DNA of 64,000 nucleotides from Oscillospiraceae bacterium (GTDB taxonomy: Bacteria; Bacillota; Clostridia; Oscillospirales; Ruminococcaceae), in the NCBI GenBank assembly GCA_017887325.1, contig JAGHIE010000007.1, positions 57,476-121,475 of the forward strand. Direction: 5' to 3'. Each line of letters begins with the position of its first letter. Positions within the stretch are counted from its first letter, which is position 1. Of the stretch, positions 62,857 through 64,000 are shown piece by piece. A model generated the notes under the pieces. That model had not been told where the DNA came from, did not search any database, and saw nothing but the letters and a program-made list of their open reading frames with translations. The translations under genes and the position numbers were made by a program.

Positions 62857-63849
62857 ATGTTTACACCAAAAAAATTACATATAGAGGATACGATTGCTGT
62901 GTTTTCTCCGTCCTCTCCTGCAACTGTTACTGCTAAAAAGAGATATATTAGAGCTAAAACTTTTTTAGAAAGTAAAGGTTTTAATATTTTAGAAGGAAGT
63001 TTAACAGGAAAACAAGATTTTTATCGCTCCGGTTCAATTAAAGAGAGAGCCGAAGAATTTAATAATTTAATATATAATAAAGATGTAAAATGTATAATGT
63101 CTGCAATAGGTGGAATGAATTCAAATTCTATTTTACCATATATTGATTACGAAGCTTTTAAAGAAAATCCCAAAATCGTGATAGGATATTCAGATGTAAC
63201 AGCGATACTGTTAGCTTTATACGCAAAAACAGGTATTACAACTTATTATGGACCAGCCATTGTTGCGTCTTTTGGAGAATTAGACCCATTTGTTTCTAAA
63301 ACATATGAGTATTTTTCTGATATTTTACTAGATAAAATAGATTTACCTTTTAAATTAAAAACACCAGAATTTTGGACAGATGAATTTATAAATTGGGAGA
63401 CACAAGATAGGAGTAAATCTCAATATAAAAATGAATTAATTACTGTAAATGCTGGAGAAACTATAGGTAGACTCATAGGTGGAAACTTAAATACTATGGA
63501 AGGTATATGGGGTACAGAATATATGCCTGAAATTAAACAAGGTGATATATTATTTATAGAAGATAGCTTGAAAGATATAGCTACAATTGAAAGAAGTTTT
63601 TCTTTATTAAAATTGAGTGGTGTATTTGATAAGGTTTCTGGAATAATTTTAGGTAAGCATGAACTATTTGATGATTTAAAAACTAATAGAAAACCTTATG
63701 AAGTATTATTAGAAGTTATTGGAAAAACAGATATACCTATTTTGGCAGAATTTGATTGTTGTCATACACACCCGATGTTAACGCTGCCTATAGGAAGTAA
63801 AGTAAAATTAGATTCGACAAATAAAAAAGTAACAATAATAAATGAATAA
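62857..63849 (+). CDS. S66-family peptidase (LD-carboxypeptidase/MccF-like)
   Basis: Serine carboxypeptidase, 330 residues, cytosolic (no signal peptide). The nucleophile Ser is in VIGYSDVTAILLALY (about residue 112), with GGNLNTMEGIWG, the Glu in FIEDSLKD and the His in FDCCHTHPMLTLPIGSKV completing the Ser-Glu-His triad. It either trims LD-linked muropeptides during wall recycling or, as MccF, clears peptide antibiotics. Family members with this N-terminus (AVFSPSSPA) are often MccF-like. GGGGG precedes the ATG. Confidence 0.9.
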   Translation: MFTPKKLHIEDTIAVFSPSSPATVTAKKRYIRAKTFLESKGFNILEGSLTGKQDFYRSGSIKERAEEFNNLIYNKDVKCIMSAIGGMNSNSILPYIDYEAFKENPKIVIGYSDVTAILLALYAKTGITTYYGPAIVASFGELDPFVSKTYEYFSDILLDKIDLPFKLKTPEFWTDEFINWETQDRSKSQYKNELITVNAGETIGRLIGGNLNTMEGIWGTEYMPEIKQGDILFIEDSLKDIATIERSFSLLKLSGVFDKVSGIILGKHELFDDLKTNRKPYEVLLEVIGKTDIPILAEFDCCHTHPMLTLPIGSKVKLDSTNKKVTIINE

Positions 63850-63975
63850 TAAAAAACTACTGCTAAAATTTAGCAACGGGTTCGGTTTTAAGGTACAAAA
63901 AAGATTTTCACATTAAAAATCACAAGTGTTTTCACAAAAGAATTAGCAAGAGAATTCACAATAAGACAGAAAAGA

Positions 63976-63999
63976 AAAAGTCGGCTTTGCCGACTTTTT
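63976..63999. terminator. Terminator at the window end
   Basis: AAAAGTCGGC (63976-63985) pairs with GCCGACTTTT (63989-63998) with loop TTT. It is 127 nt after the S66 stop, and symmetrical enough to serve a minus-strand gene beyond the window. The 126 nt between hold no gene that I can support. Confidence 0.85.
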
Positions 64000-64000
64000 A

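Noticed and set aside
1..64000. tRNA, rRNA, insertion sequence, prophage or CRISPR array
   Set aside because: All intergenic stretches were read; none shows a cloverleaf, transposase, integrase or regularly spaced repeats.

Overview
The window is strongly A+T-rich chromosomal DNA (by eye well over two thirds A+T) from a Gram-positive, strictly anaerobic Firmicute, most likely a member of Clostridia. The evidence is the gene content: two-gene McsA/McsB plus ClpC stress cassette, LTA-synthase-type enzyme, FolT under a tetrahydrofolate riboswitch, type III glutamine synthetase with AsnA, rubredoxin, 2[4Fe-4S] ferredoxin, the [FeFe]-hydrogenase maturase HydF, acetate kinase and a LexA box of the Bacillus/Clostridium type. 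Strong Shine-Dalgarno sites (AGGAGG), TTG/GTG starts and U-tailed hairpin terminators fit this. I cannot name the species. I see no rRNA, tRNA, insertion sequence, prophage or CRISPR array.

Layout. 1-1.5 kb: end of proB and proA (proline synthesis). 1.7-6.6 kb: cell-envelope locus (LTA synthase-like protein, SGNH hydrolase, DUF4358 lipoprotein, MBOAT acyltransferase). 6.8-10.8 kb: mcsA-mcsB-clpC without ctsR. 10.8-24.5 kb: single genes and short operons (flavodoxin-like protein, EamA transporter, PepF and M16C peptidases, ABC-F, CorA with a long structured leader, AI-2E-family exporter, THF riboswitch-folT). 24.6-30.4 kb: LexA-controlled uvrB, an ANT(6)-type gene and uvrA. 30.5-35.6 kb: rubredoxin, DUF368 (PopT-like) and a membrane/glycosyltransferase cluster (DUF2142, two GT2, DUF2304). 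35.6-42.9 kb: UvrD-like helicase, thioesterase, asnA-glnN nitrogen assimilation, CNNM/CBS protein. 43-45.6 kb: ferredoxin and membrane Fe-S protein with a Crp/Fnr regulator, NERD protein with a 39-residue membrane protein. 45.7-51.2 kb: ackA, tmcAL, second DUF4358 with a DHHW protein, hydF. 51.3-57.4 kb: GntR-regulated ABC exporter, nicotinamide salvage (pncA-pncB), a lipid-kinase-family protein, an acetyltransferase. 57.5-64 kb: purB, secD-secF, nrdR, GNAT, S66 peptidase.

How genes work together. MBOAT, SGNH, DHHW and the two DUF4358 lipoproteins look like parts of one surface O-acylation system split over two loci. UvrA and UvrB share one SOS-controlled transcript. AsnA and GlnN both assimilate ammonia. 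PncA feeds nicotinate to PncB. AckA and TmcAL both deal with acetate.

Most notable observations. (1) The corA-type gene has a roughly 210-nt leader carrying a short ORF that begins Met-Lys-Pro-Asp-Pro-Glu-Gln, reminiscent of the enterobacterial MgtL leader peptide, followed by two hairpins that compete with a 10-bp pairing over the corA ribosome-binding site. This is a candidate Mg2+-sensing translational attenuator not known to me in Firmicutes. (2) McsB has lost nearly every recognisable phosphagen-kinase active-site residue (including the catalytic Cys), although ClpC keeps both phosphoarginine-binding Glu residues. (3) The small genes at 30496 (rubredoxin), 44515 (39-aa membrane protein) and 22036 (leader peptide) are short enough to be missed by size-filtered gene callers.
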